This document shows, in pieces, positions 8,854 to 16,973 of a stretch of DNA of 64,000 nt (within the stretch, counting starts at the first letter, position 1; every line of letters starts with the position of its first letter). A model generated the notes under the pieces. The model made no database searches and had not been told where the DNA came from. It was given only the letters and a program-made list of their open reading frames with translations. The translations under genes were made by a program, and so were the position numbers. This DNA comes from Streptomyces sp. PKU-EA00015 (GTDB lineage: Bacteria > Actinomycetota > Actinomycetes > Streptomycetales > Streptomycetaceae): assembly GCF_013387495.1 (NCBI RefSeq), contig NZ_JABZEE010000053.1, positions 1 to 64,000 of the forward strand, written 5' to 3'.

Positions 8854-9924
8854 ATGAGCATCCCTGTCTACATCACGTCGGCTGCGGCCTGGATTCCGCC
8901 CGCGGAGTCGGCGAAGGAAGCGATAGCCGCCGGCAGGTACCCGGCCGAAGACTCGAGCCTCAATGACATCCCGTGCCTGCCGGTCGCCACGGACGAGATC
9001 TCGGTTCCGGACATGGGCGTGATAGCGGGACGCAGGGCTCTCGATCGAGCCGCCGGCGTGGTCGGAGACCAGGTCGATCTGATCGTGCACGCATCGATAT
9101 ATCACCAGGGTCGCGATCACCACTGGAACTCGGCGCCCTACATCCAGCGTGAGCTGGGGATCACCGACGCCTTCGCGGTGAACATCGAGGGAATGTCGAA
9201 CGGCGGCATGGCGGCATTCGATCTGGCGATGGCTCAGATCGAGGCGGGTCGGGCGACCAGTGCCATGGTCACCACCGCGGACCGGTTCTGCCCGCCCGGC
9301 TTCGACCGGTGGCGGGGTTCGTACGGGATCGTCTTCGGTGACGGTTCCACGGCCATGGTGCTCTCCAGGACCGGTGGCTTCGCCCGCGTTCACGCCATCG
9401 CGTCGCTCACCGATGCCTCCCTCGAACCGCTGCACCGGGGCACCGACCCGTTCACCAACGCCTACGGGGTGGTCGTCGACGAGAATCTGCGCACGGCCAA
9501 GAAGTCGTATCTGGAGGAGGTCGGGAGGGAGTCGGTGCTGAAGCGCGCCGAGGAGGCCCTGCTGGCCGTCGTCCGTTCGGTGCTGGAGAAGACCGGCCAC
9601 AGGCTCGACGACTTCGCCAAGATCCTGCTGCCCAACATGGGCAACTTGCTGATGCAGGTCCAGTTCTTCCACCCGCTGGGTATCCCGGCCGAGCGCACGC
9701 TGTGGAACTGGGGCCGCCACACCGGGCACCTGGGTGCGGGCGACCTGACCGCAGGTCTGGCCCGCCTGGTGGAGAAGAAGGAAGTCAGCCCGGGCGACCA
9801 CGTGCTCCTGGTCGGTGCCGGCGGTGGGTACTCGCTGACCGCTGCGGTGGTCGAGATCGAGAGCGTTCCCGACTGGACCGAGGTCACCACGGACTTCGCC
9901 CTGCCCTCCGACGTCACGGAATAA
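8854..9924 (+). CDS. KASIII-like acyltransferase with Ser-His-Asp active site
   Basis: 356 aa with the thiolase fold of 3-oxoacyl-ACP synthase III, recognisable from VGAGGGYSLTAAVV at the end and GDGSTAMVL in the middle. The usual active-site Cys is replaced by Ser115 in EGMSNGG, and the PHQAN region reads PNMGN. A GHLGAGD segment supplies His291 and Asp296, spaced five apart. This is the triad geometry described for CerJ/DpsC-type KASIII homologues, which transfer or prime acyl groups instead of elongating chains. I infer acyl transfer between a carrier protein or CoA and a pathway intermediate. First gene of the second operon. Confidence 0.85.
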   Translation: MSIPVYITSAAAWIPPAESAKEAIAAGRYPAEDSSLNDIPCLPVATDEISVPDMGVIAGRRALDRAAGVVGDQVDLIVHASIYHQGRDHHWNSAPYIQRELGITDAFAVNIEGMSNGGMAAFDLAMAQIEAGRATSAMVTTADRFCPPGFDRWRGSYGIVFGDGSTAMVLSRTGGFARVHAIASLTDASLEPLHRGTDPFTNAYGVVVDENLRTAKKSYLEEVGRESVLKRAEEALLAVVRSVLEKTGHRLDDFAKILLPNMGNLLMQVQFFHPLGIPAERTLWNWGRHTGHLGAGDLTAGLARLVEKKEVSPGDHVLLVGAGGGYSLTAAVVEIESVPDWTEVTTDFALPSDVTE

Positions 9925-9953
9925 CGTCACCGACGGCGGCCGAGGAGAGTCTC

Positions 9954-10889
9954 GTGCCCATGGACCGTTTCATCCGCGCCCTGATCCGGTGGCAGGCTGT
10001 CGACCGACCGGCCCCGGCGCGCACACTCACCGTGGCAGAGGTACGCCGTCGGTACGCCGACAGCGCGGCCGGCACACGCGGTGGTGCCGCGCCGGAACCG
10101 GTCGCCTCGGTGGCGGATCAGCTGATCGGTGGACAGGGTGGCAGCTTCCGTGTGCGGACATATCTGCCGGTCGCCGACCGGGGCCGCCTCGTGACGTACC
10201 TGCATGGCGGGGGCTGGGTGCTCGGCGATGTCGACACCCACGACGGGGTGTGCCGTCGCGTCTCCGTCGCCTTGGGAGCAGTCGTCGTCTCCGTCGACTA
10301 CCGCCGTGCGCCGGAGCATCCGTATCCCGGCCCGCTCCAGGACGGGATCGTCGCGGCCGAGTGGGCAGCCGGCGCGTTCCCCGGGCGTGACCACGTGATC
10401 GCCGGTGACAGCGCGGGGGCAGGCCTGGCCATGGGGATAGCGATGCACCGGCGTGACCTCGGCGATATCGGATTCGCCGCGCAACTGCTGGTGTACCCAC
10501 CGGCCGATCCAGAGATGAAGTCGGAGTCCATGCGCGCCTACGGGTCGGGCTATCTGGCGGACGCCGATGATCTGCGGTGGTACTACGAGCAGTACGTGCA
10601 CGATCCGGAACGCAGCACCGACCCGGCGATCGATCTGCTCAACGCCGACCATCGCGGGCTGCCGCCGACGGTGATCGGAACCGCCGAATTCGACGCGCTG
10701 CACGACGAGGGCGTCGAACTGGCCGCACGGCTGGCCGCCGGCGGCGTTGCGGTCCGACACGTTCCGGCGCCGGGCCTGGTGCACGGCTATCTCCTCCTGG
10801 CCGACGTCGTGCCCGCGGCGGCGGAGGCGACAGGCGAAGTACTGACGGCGCTGGAACGGACGTTGACGTCGGTACCGGTGCCGAATTAG
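9954..10889 (+). CDS. Alpha/beta hydrolase, hormone-sensitive-lipase family
   Basis: About 311 aa. HGGGWVLGD is the HSL-type oxyanion motif, GDSAGAG carries the nucleophilic Ser, AEFDALHDEG the Asp and GLVHGYL the His, so the triad is complete. The family hydrolyses carboxyl esters and short acyl groups. GTG 9954 is favoured because GAGGAGAG ends just before it; ATG 9960 is the alternative. Within the operon it may remove an acyl protecting group or release the product from its carrier. Confidence 0.85.
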   Translation: MPMDRFIRALIRWQAVDRPAPARTLTVAEVRRRYADSAAGTRGGAAPEPVASVADQLIGGQGGSFRVRTYLPVADRGRLVTYLHGGGWVLGDVDTHDGVCRRVSVALGAVVVSVDYRRAPEHPYPGPLQDGIVAAEWAAGAFPGRDHVIAGDSAGAGLAMGIAMHRRDLGDIGFAAQLLVYPPADPEMKSESMRAYGSGYLADADDLRWYYEQYVHDPERSTDPAIDLLNADHRGLPPTVIGTAEFDALHDEGVELAARLAAGGVAVRHVPAPGLVHGYLLLADVVPAAAEATGEVLTALERTLTSVPVPN

Positions 10890-11019
10890 ACGGGTGTTCC
10901 CGCATATGCAAAACACATGGGTACGCATGTGAAGACAATCTGTTGCGATGCGATATCCGGCTGGTACGTTCGAGTTCGTTCCACAGATTCAGCAGGGAGC
11001 TATCGAAGGAATGGTCGCA

Positions 11020-11973
11020 ATGACAGGTACGCCCTGGGAGAAGGTGGCGAATTCCATCGAATTCATTCCCGTCGAGTACTCCAGTAAGACCCAGTCGGAA
11101 TCAGTCGCGCAGGAAATGCTGCGTTGTGACCCGGCTGACCTCGACAGGCTTGTCGACGCGGGTTTGCCGTTTGAATCCCGGGCGGGTGTGCGCCACTTCG
11201 ACGCGAACGATCTGTACAACCTCGGAATGTATTCACAGAAGTCGAATACACAGCCGGAACTCACGTTCCGCATGCTCTTCCGATTCGCCGGCCGTTCGGT
11301 CGAGGATCTGTTGCGCCCGAAGTCCTGGGACTTCAGCGTCCGACTGGACTGCGTCGAGTGCGACGGGGTCGCGCCATGGCGTTTCGAGGCTCCCGATGTG
11401 GACCGCTTCGGCGGAAGTGTCGTCGGCGGGGCGGCGCCGGAGCCGAGCTCGGGTTCGGCCGAGTACGCGGCCACGATCACCACGACGGGCGCACGGACTC
11501 CTCTGGTCGCCCCCGCACTGCGGCGCCTGGCCCGCGAGTACCTTGACGCCGGCTATCGCTGGCAGATGATCCCGGTCGCCATGCAGGCCGACCACGAGCT
11601 GGTGCACGCTCTGGGCGCGACGAGCTGTATCGCGGCGAGCCTTCTCCTGGCCGAGCGTTTCCGTGCGGCCGGCTACCGGGCCGAGGCCAAGCGGGGCTGG
11701 TTCTGCGGAGTGCTCGGCGGTGCCCTCGACCTGCCGCACGCGTGCGTCGAGGTCGAGGACGAGGACGGGGTGTTCAAGACGGTCGACATCGCCAAGGCGC
11801 AGCTGGCCGCGCGGCTGTCGTCAAACACCGAGGATTTCCAGGAACTGTGCCTCGGGTCGACCTACAACAAGGTGATTCCGTCCACGGCGCCCGGTAATGC
11901 GTCCTTCGGTTATCACGAATGTGGGTCACGGCTGCCGGTCCACGTGCGCGCGGACATTCGATCGTCTCGTTGA
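11020..11973 (+). CDS. Transglutaminase-fold protein, possible amide-forming enzyme
   Basis: About 317 aa. The C-terminal half carries a transglutaminase-like Cys-His-Asp triad: Cys in GATSCIAASLLL, His in DLPHACVEVED and Asp in FKTVDIAK. The N-terminal half (IEFIPVEYSSKTQSES onward) matches nothing I recognise. In andrimid biosynthesis the transglutaminase homologue AdmF forms an amide bond between two carrier-bound substrates. This gene sits beside an amino acid:carrier-protein ligase and its carrier, so an analogous condensation is a reasonable inference. ATG 11020 follows GAAGGA by 9 nt; ATG 11011 is also possible. Confidence 0.65.
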   Translation: MTGTPWEKVANSIEFIPVEYSSKTQSESVAQEMLRCDPADLDRLVDAGLPFESRAGVRHFDANDLYNLGMYSQKSNTQPELTFRMLFRFAGRSVEDLLRPKSWDFSVRLDCVECDGVAPWRFEAPDVDRFGGSVVGGAAPEPSSGSAEYAATITTTGARTPLVAPALRRLAREYLDAGYRWQMIPVAMQADHELVHALGATSCIAASLLLAERFRAAGYRAEAKRGWFCGVLGGALDLPHACVEVEDEDGVFKTVDIAKAQLAARLSSNTEDFQELCLGSTYNKVIPSTAPGNASFGYHECGSRLPVHVRADIRSSR

Positions 11974-12016
11974 AGTTGGATTCCTGCACCACTGCGTTTG
12001 GAAGGACGAATAGAAA

Positions 12017-12898
12017 ATGGCTGTACGCGAAATCGAACCGGTGGTGCTCAAACTGGACCGGTTGGAGAACATGGCCGAATCCGGCTACTACAACCCGTAC
12101 ACGATGTTCGACTGGCCCGACGCGATCGAGCCGGACATGCCGTGGATGAGCGAGAACCTGACCACTCTGGCCGACACACCGATGTGGGACGAGCTGACGC
12201 GCGAGCAGCAGATCGCGCTGACCAGGTACGAGGCGATCAATTTCTTCAGCCTCAACATCCACGGTATCCGTGAGCTGATGAGCGAGGTCGTGATGCGTAT
12301 CCACGACCGAACCTATGCGGACGTCTCGGAGTTCCTGCACCACTTCATCGGTGAGGAAAACGAGCACATGTGGTTCTTCGCGCAGTTCTGTCTGCGATAC
12401 GGCGGCAAGCTGTACCCGGCGCAGCCCACGCTGAAGGCCGACTCCGTGGAACACCTGTCGACGGTGGCCCGCGAGCTGATCGTGTTCGCGCGCATCCTCA
12501 TTTTCGAGGAGATCGTCGACTACTACAACGCGTCCATGGCGACCGACGAGACGCTGCCGCACATCGCCCGTGAGATCAACCGGGTCCACCACCAGGACGA
12601 GAGCCGGCACGTCGCGTTCGGCCGGCTGATCTTCACCAACCTGCTCGGCCAGGTGGTCGAGCGTGACCCGGACGAGGCTCCGATGGTCGCCGAATACCTC
12701 GAGAACTACCTGCAGTACAGCATCTGCACCCTCTACAACCCGGCCGCCTACCGCGACGCGGGTATCCCGGACGCACTCGCGCTGCGCCGGCGCGCACTGG
12801 AGCACCCCGCCCGGGCGGAGGCCCACGAGCAGGTGCTGAAGCGCACGCGGAAGTTCCTGTCCAAGGCAGGCGTAGGCAGGGAAACGATCAAGCGATGA
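12017..12898 (+). CDS. AurF/CmlI-like di-iron N-oxygenase
   Basis: 293 aa, mostly helical. The ligand pattern fits the AurF family: Glu72 in RYEAIN, Glu114-x2-His117 in GEENEH, Glu165 in FEEIVD, then His191, Glu195 and His198 in VHHQDESRH. The extra His four residues before the last ExxH is the seventh ligand typical of AurF and CmlI, which oxidise amines to hydroxylamines and nitro groups. The gene overlaps the start of a carrier-protein gene by 4 nt (ATGA). CmlI acts on a carrier-tethered amine, so a carrier-bound aminoacyl substrate is a good guess here. A non-N-oxygenase ferritin-like role cannot be excluded. Confidence 0.85.
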   Translation: MAVREIEPVVLKLDRLENMAESGYYNPYTMFDWPDAIEPDMPWMSENLTTLADTPMWDELTREQQIALTRYEAINFFSLNIHGIRELMSEVVMRIHDRTYADVSEFLHHFIGEENEHMWFFAQFCLRYGGKLYPAQPTLKADSVEHLSTVARELIVFARILIFEEIVDYYNASMATDETLPHIAREINRVHHQDESRHVAFGRLIFTNLLGQVVERDPDEAPMVAEYLENYLQYSICTLYNPAAYRDAGIPDALALRRRALEHPARAEAHEQVLKRTRKFLSKAGVGRETIKR

Positions 12899-13137
12899 CC
12901 GACCCGATGCGGGCGGTCCAGGAGTTCATCCTGGGCCGCAACCCCAAGCTCGACCAGCTGTCCAGCGATCTGGACCTGATCGACAGTCGGGCCATCAACT
13001 CGCTGGCCTTCGTCGAGTTCATCTTCCTCCTGGAGGAGTTGACCGGCGAGGCGATAGATCCGGAAGACCTGGATCTGGACGACTTCCGCACCCTCGATGC
13101 GCTCGAAGCACGATTCTTCAAGAAGGAAGCGGCGTGA
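12895..13137 (+). CDS. Acyl carrier protein (aminoacyl carrier)
   Basis: 80 aa, acidic, three-helix carrier layout. The phosphopantetheine serine lies in INSLAFVEF, where the usual DSL triplet reads NSL. It overlaps the di-iron oxygenase gene upstream and the ligase gene downstream by a few nucleotides each, so the three products are made together. Amino acid:carrier-protein ligases use small dedicated carriers like this one, so it most likely carries the amino acid charged by the protein encoded next. Confidence 0.85.
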   Translation: MTDPMRAVQEFILGRNPKLDQLSSDLDLIDSRAINSLAFVEFIFLLEELTGEAIDPEDLDLDDFRTLDALEARFFKKEAA

Positions 13138-13964
13138 TGACCACAGCAACCGACAACGGCCTGGGCGTTCTCGACGGCAGCCAGCTGCGGCTGCTGCGGG
13201 CCTTCGACGCGCTGGTCCTGCGCTGGGCCGAGGCCTGGGACGCGCCGGAGTTCCGGTTCCCGTTCCTGATGCGCTGCAAGGACCTCGACACCTTCGACTA
13301 CTACGACAACTTCCCGCACCTGGGCCTCGCCGCCACCCGCCTCGACCCGGAGCGCCTCGGCGCCCATCTGGCCGAGACGCCCCGGCCGGTCGAGAAGATG
13401 CCGACCGAGGTGATGGAGCCGACCGCGTTCGCGCTGCCCTCGGCGGCCTGCTACTCGATCTATCTCGATTTGGCGGGCTCCACACTCCCGGCCGAGGGAA
13501 CACTGCGGACCACGGTCGGCACGTGTTTTCGCAACGAGGAGCATTACCAGGGCCTCCAGCGGCTGCTCGGCTTCTCCATGCGGGAGATCGTCTGCGTCGG
13601 ACCGGAGAACGCGGCGAAGAACCACCTGATCTGCGCCAAGGACGCCGTGATCACCCTCTGCGCCGAACTCGGTCTTGACCTCAAGGTCGAGGTCGCCACC
13701 GACCCGTTCTTCGACAAGAACGGCGGCAAGGCGAAGATGCAGCGGCTGTTCCCGGTGAAGGAGGAGTTCGTAGTCAACGACCTGGCGATCGGCTCGGTCA
13801 ACTACCACCGGAACTTCTTCGGCGAACGCTGCGAGATCCAGGCCGGCGACGACACGGCGCACACCAGTTGCCTCGCCTTCGGCCTGGAGCGCTGGGTGCA
13901 CACCCTGACAGAGCGGTTCGGCAGCGCCGCCGCGGCGGTGTCGGCGCTCGAAGGCCTGCGCTGA
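13137..13964 (+). CDS. Amino acid:[carrier protein] ligase (truncated SerRS-like class II synthetase)
   Basis: 275 aa. It keeps class II synthetase motif 2 (CFRNEEHYQGL, residues 130-140) and motif 3 (AFGLERW, about 247-253) but has no tRNA-binding arm, as in aa:CP ligases, which load amino acids onto carrier proteins. Cys105 (SAACYS), Glu150 (FSMRE) and Cys245 (HTSCLAF) occupy positions spaced like the active-site zinc ligands of atypical SerRS and aa:CP ligases. Known members activate glycine or alanine; the substrate here is unknown. ATG 13137 overlaps the carrier stop (TGATG). Partner: the carrier encoded immediately upstream. Confidence 0.85.
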   Translation: MTTATDNGLGVLDGSQLRLLRAFDALVLRWAEAWDAPEFRFPFLMRCKDLDTFDYYDNFPHLGLAATRLDPERLGAHLAETPRPVEKMPTEVMEPTAFALPSAACYSIYLDLAGSTLPAEGTLRTTVGTCFRNEEHYQGLQRLLGFSMREIVCVGPENAAKNHLICAKDAVITLCAELGLDLKVEVATDPFFDKNGGKAKMQRLFPVKEEFVVNDLAIGSVNYHRNFFGERCEIQAGDDTAHTSCLAFGLERWVHTLTERFGSAAAAVSALEGLR

Positions 13965-14968
13965 TGCGTGCCAGCCTGGCAGGGGTGCTCGGCCTGGACG
14001 TGAGCCTGCTCCAGTCGGGCATGGGCGGCGTCGCCGGCGCGGAGCTGGCATGCGCGGTGTCCAACGCCGGCGCGGCAGGCTGTGCGGGCGGCTACAAGCT
14101 GGTCGACGACGCGCTGTCGGCCATGCTCGACCGACTGGCCAAGGGCACCGACCGGCCCGTCGGCGTGAACCTGATCCCGGAGGTGGTCGGGCCGGAGGAG
14201 CTCGACCGCCAGGTGGCGCAGGTGCTCGCCGAGACCCCCGAGCACATACACCTGTCCCTGTTCGGCATGCCCGACGACGCGGTCCTCGACCGGGTCGTCG
14301 CGGCGGGCCGGAAGCTGGTGGTCCAGATCGGGACCGTCGAGGACGGTGTACACGCCGCCGAGCGGGGCGCCGTCGTGGTGGCACAGGGCATCGAGGCCGG
14401 CGGTCATCTCCTCGGTGCCTCGCGGCGCGACGAGCTGGTCGCCGCGCTGCGCGACCGGCTGCCCGGCGCCTGCCTCGTCGCCTCGGGCGGGATCGGCTCG
14501 CCGGCCGAGGCCGAGCGGGCACTCGCCGCCGGAGCCGACGGCGTGCTGCTCGGCACCGCCTTCGTCGTCGCACACGAATCACGAGCCCACGGTTACTTCA
14601 AGTCGGCGGTCACCGCCGCCGACGAGACCGACACCGTGATCACCGACGTCTACGAGATCGGCTGGACGGGCCGCCGCCACCGCGTGCTGGCCACGGCCGT
14701 GACCGCCGACCCGGTGCAGCCCAAGAAGTTCATCGGCCGAACGGTGGTCGAGGGGCAGCCGTACCTGGTGCCGCGGTTCAGCTCGGCGGTGCCGACCACC
14801 GCGACCACCGGTCGGATCGAGGAGATGGCGCTGTACTGCGGCAAGTCCTGCAGCGCCATTGCCCAGGAGATGTCGGCGGCCGGTGTCGTCGCCGAGTTCG
14901 CGAGTGTCCTTCCGGGCGCCGAACTCGCCAAGAACGAGAAGAGGACGGAAAACAATGTCGGACAGTGA
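13964..14968 (+). CDS. Nitronate monooxygenase / 2-nitropropane dioxygenase-like FMN enzyme
   Basis: 334 aa, FMN-binding TIM barrel. Motifs VAQGIEAGGHLL, SGGIGSPAEAERALAAGADGVLLGTAFV and an N-terminal LLQSGMGGVAG are those of the nitronate monooxygenase/FabK family. ATG 13964 overlaps the preceding stop by one base. If the AurF-like protein makes an aliphatic nitro group, this enzyme could oxidise its nitronate. Alternatively it acts as an enoyl reductase-like flavoprotein on a carrier-bound chain; sequence cannot separate the two. Confidence 0.82.
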   Translation: MRASLAGVLGLDVSLLQSGMGGVAGAELACAVSNAGAAGCAGGYKLVDDALSAMLDRLAKGTDRPVGVNLIPEVVGPEELDRQVAQVLAETPEHIHLSLFGMPDDAVLDRVVAAGRKLVVQIGTVEDGVHAAERGAVVVAQGIEAGGHLLGASRRDELVAALRDRLPGACLVASGGIGSPAEAERALAAGADGVLLGTAFVVAHESRAHGYFKSAVTAADETDTVITDVYEIGWTGRRHRVLATAVTADPVQPKKFIGRTVVEGQPYLVPRFSSAVPTTATTGRIEEMALYCGKSCSAIAQEMSAAGVVAEFASVLPGAELAKNEKRTENNVGQ

Positions 14969-15821
14969 AGTGCAGGGCCCCTACGACCTGTCGTACCGCG
15001 AGGACACTCCGCGCATCCGTACCAGGGAGGGCGTCGAGCTCTACTACGAGTCCAGCGGTGAGGGTCCCGCCATCACGCTGCTGAACAACTTCTTCATCAC
15101 CGCCCCGTTCTGGCGGGCGCACACCGAGGCGCTCGTGGAGAACCACCGTGTCGTGAGCTACGACCTGGCCAACCACGGCAAGTCCTCGCGTCTCGACCGG
15201 GAGCCGACCTGGGAGGAGCACGCGGCGGATGTGATCGGACTGCTCGACGGGCTGGAGATCGAGTCGACCTATCTGGTCGCCACGTCGGCCTCCAGCCAGC
15301 TCGCCAGGGACGTGGCGCTGGCGCACCCGGACAGGGTCAAGGGCATGGTGATGGCGGGCCCGGTCTTCGGCCTCCGGAACATGCGGCGCCACCGGATGCT
15401 GAACCGATCGTGGCTGCTGACGCTGCAGACCCACGGCATGGCCCAGCTGTACAGCCAGATTTACGCCGAGGTGGTCAGCGGGGAGATGAACGAGGAGGGC
15501 GGCACGCCGGGATTCCTGGGGTTCCGGGAGAGCTTCCTGGCGATGTCCACCCCCGAGGAGCTCGTCAACGGTCTGACCCTCGTCCAGACGGGTGATCCCA
15601 GCTCCGGGCTGCTGTCGCGCGTCACCGCGCCGACGGTGATCTACCTCGGTGACGACGACATCCTGCTGAGCCCGCAGCGCGGCCACGACGTGGCCGCACT
15701 GTTCCAGAACGGTCGTTGCGAGATCGTGCCGAACGCCGGCCACGTGCCGTTCCTCGACGACCCCGAGGGCTTCCAGACGGTGATCCACAAGTTGGTCGAA
15801 GAAGTGGAAGCACGTGTCTGA
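14955..15821 (+). CDS. Alpha/beta hydrolase
   Basis: 288 aa with the alpha/beta hydrolase order: NNFFITAPFWR oxyanion region, YDLANHGKSS, nucleophile elbow TSASSQLA, Asp in YLGDDDILL, and His in NAGHVPFLD. The elbow lacks the glycines of GxSxG (it reads ATSAS), which is uncommon but seen in some acyltransferase-like members. ATG 14955 overlaps the previous gene by 14 nt and its end overlaps the next carrier gene by 8 nt. It may release or transfer an acyl group from a carrier. It resembles 3-oxoadipate enol-lactonase-type hydrolases in general layout. Confidence 0.83.
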   Translation: MSDSEVQGPYDLSYREDTPRIRTREGVELYYESSGEGPAITLLNNFFITAPFWRAHTEALVENHRVVSYDLANHGKSSRLDREPTWEEHAADVIGLLDGLEIESTYLVATSASSQLARDVALAHPDRVKGMVMAGPVFGLRNMRRHRMLNRSWLLTLQTHGMAQLYSQIYAEVVSGEMNEEGGTPGFLGFRESFLAMSTPEELVNGLTLVQTGDPSSGLLSRVTAPTVIYLGDDDILLSPQRGHDVAALFQNGRCEIVPNAGHVPFLDDPEGFQTVIHKLVEEVEARV

Positions 15822-16068
15822 CACAGAAGTCGAAGTCCGGCAGCGGATTCGCGAACTGCTGGTCGAACTGTTCGGCGGTGACCGCTTCACCAGCGGCGTC
15901 TCGGATTCCGTGTCACTCCGCGAGGCGGGGCTGCCCTCCACCGGACTGGTCAGCCTGCTGGTGGCGATGGAGGACGTGTTCGGGTTCGAATGGGACGACG
16001 ACGTCCAGCCGGAGGTGCTCCGCTCGATCGATTCCCTGGCGGGTCACGTCCTGGCGCTCCGCAGCTGA
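15814..16068 (+). CDS. Acyl carrier protein (second)
   Basis: 84 aa from GTG 15814. The attachment serine is in LPSTGLVSLLVAMEDVFG, a phosphopantetheine-site context with STG replacing DSL. The C-terminal helix carries SIDSLAGHVLAL. It differs clearly from the carrier at 12895, which suggests separate jobs: one for the amino acid, one for an acyl chain handled by the KASIII-like protein. It overlaps the hydrolase gene by 8 nt and is followed by the phosphopantetheinyl transferase gene. Confidence 0.87.
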   Translation: MSDTEVEVRQRIRELLVELFGGDRFTSGVSDSVSLREAGLPSTGLVSLLVAMEDVFGFEWDDDVQPEVLRSIDSLAGHVLALRS

Positions 16069-16085
16069 ACCTCCAAGGACACCTG

Positions 16086-16652
16086 GTGGCTGTCGAGCCG
16101 GTAGCTCCCGAGGACGTCGCACCGGACGCATCGATCGCGTTCCGTCCGGTGCCGTGGCCCCACGGACCGGCCCAACAGTCCACGGCGGGCCGTCGCGCGG
16201 CCGCCGCGGCGCTGGCCTCTGCCGGATCGGCTGATCGGACCGTGCCCCGTGAACCCGATGGGCGGCCGCGCTTCCCCCGCGGATTCACGGGGTCGATCTC
16301 CCACACCGATCACCTGGCGGTCGCGGTGGTGGTCCCCGGTGCCGAGGCGGTCGGGGTCGACATCGAGACCGCGACCGTCACTCCTCGCATGGCCGCGTTC
16401 GTCCTTCGCGAGCGCGAGCGGCACATGTTGCTCCCGCCGGCCGGGGAGTACACCCCGCGCGATCTGTTCGTGGCCAAGGAGGCGGCTTTCAAGGCGCTGA
16501 ACGGCCTCGTCATGCTGGGCGAGTTCCTGTTCTGGCGGATCGAACTTCACGTGTCCAGAGCCGCGTTGACCGCCTCGTACGGCGGCGAGTCGGTACGGGT
16601 GTGGGTTCACTCGGAGGCGCATCTCTCGTTGGCCGTGGCGATACGGCGCTGA
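16086..16652 (+). CDS. 4'-phosphopantetheinyl transferase, Sfp type
   Basis: 188 aa. GSISHTD, AVGVDIET (Asp92, Glu94) and FVAKEAAFKA (Lys131, Glu132, Lys136) are the conserved magnesium and CoA motifs of Sfp/EntD-like transferases. GTG 16086 follows AAGGA (16075-16079) by 6 nt. It installs the phosphopantetheine arm, most likely on the two carrier proteins of this operon. It is the last gene of the operon. Confidence 0.9.
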   Translation: MAVEPVAPEDVAPDASIAFRPVPWPHGPAQQSTAGRRAAAAALASAGSADRTVPREPDGRPRFPRGFTGSISHTDHLAVAVVVPGAEAVGVDIETATVTPRMAAFVLRERERHMLLPPAGEYTPRDLFVAKEAAFKALNGLVMLGEFLFWRIELHVSRAALTASYGGESVRVWVHSEAHLSLAVAIRR

Positions 16653-16973
16653 ACTCCTCGCCACCCTGGCTCTCACCCGCACATGCCCGGAATCGCCGTT
16701 CGCGTTCGACTCCATCGTTGGGCACGGAGATCCGTCTGTCGACGGCGACGGTCACCCTCTGGGCGAGAACGAGATCGGGCACGTCCAGTTCAGTTCACGT
16801 GCTACTTGGAGCTGCGGGTCGTCGATCCAACTGGGTTGCTGCCAGGCGACGCGCGAACGCGACCCCTGTTCGTGATCAGAGGTCGCGTTTCGTCCAGGGC
16901 CGGGGGGTGACCCGGCTCGTCCTGTGACAGGTCATGTCAGTTGGCGGCGCGCGTGCTGGTACGGCATGGCCGG
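16653..16973. other. Gap between convergent genes, no gene seen
   Basis: About 320 nt between the phosphopantetheinyl transferase gene and the convergent exporter gene. Reading frames here have no recognisable product. No clear hairpin terminator was found. Confidence 0.45.

Noticed and set aside
15975..15995. tRNA-like GGTTCGAATG stretch
   Set aside because: It lies inside a carrier-protein gene and has no cloverleaf arms around it.
399..16652. Assignment of the cluster as a direct valanimycin, elaiomycin or azodyrecin-type azoxy cluster
   Set aside because: VlmH/VlmR-like functions are plausible, but I see no VlmA-type seryl transferase and no VlmB or VlmO-like genes, and the SerRS-like protein lacks the tRNA arm.
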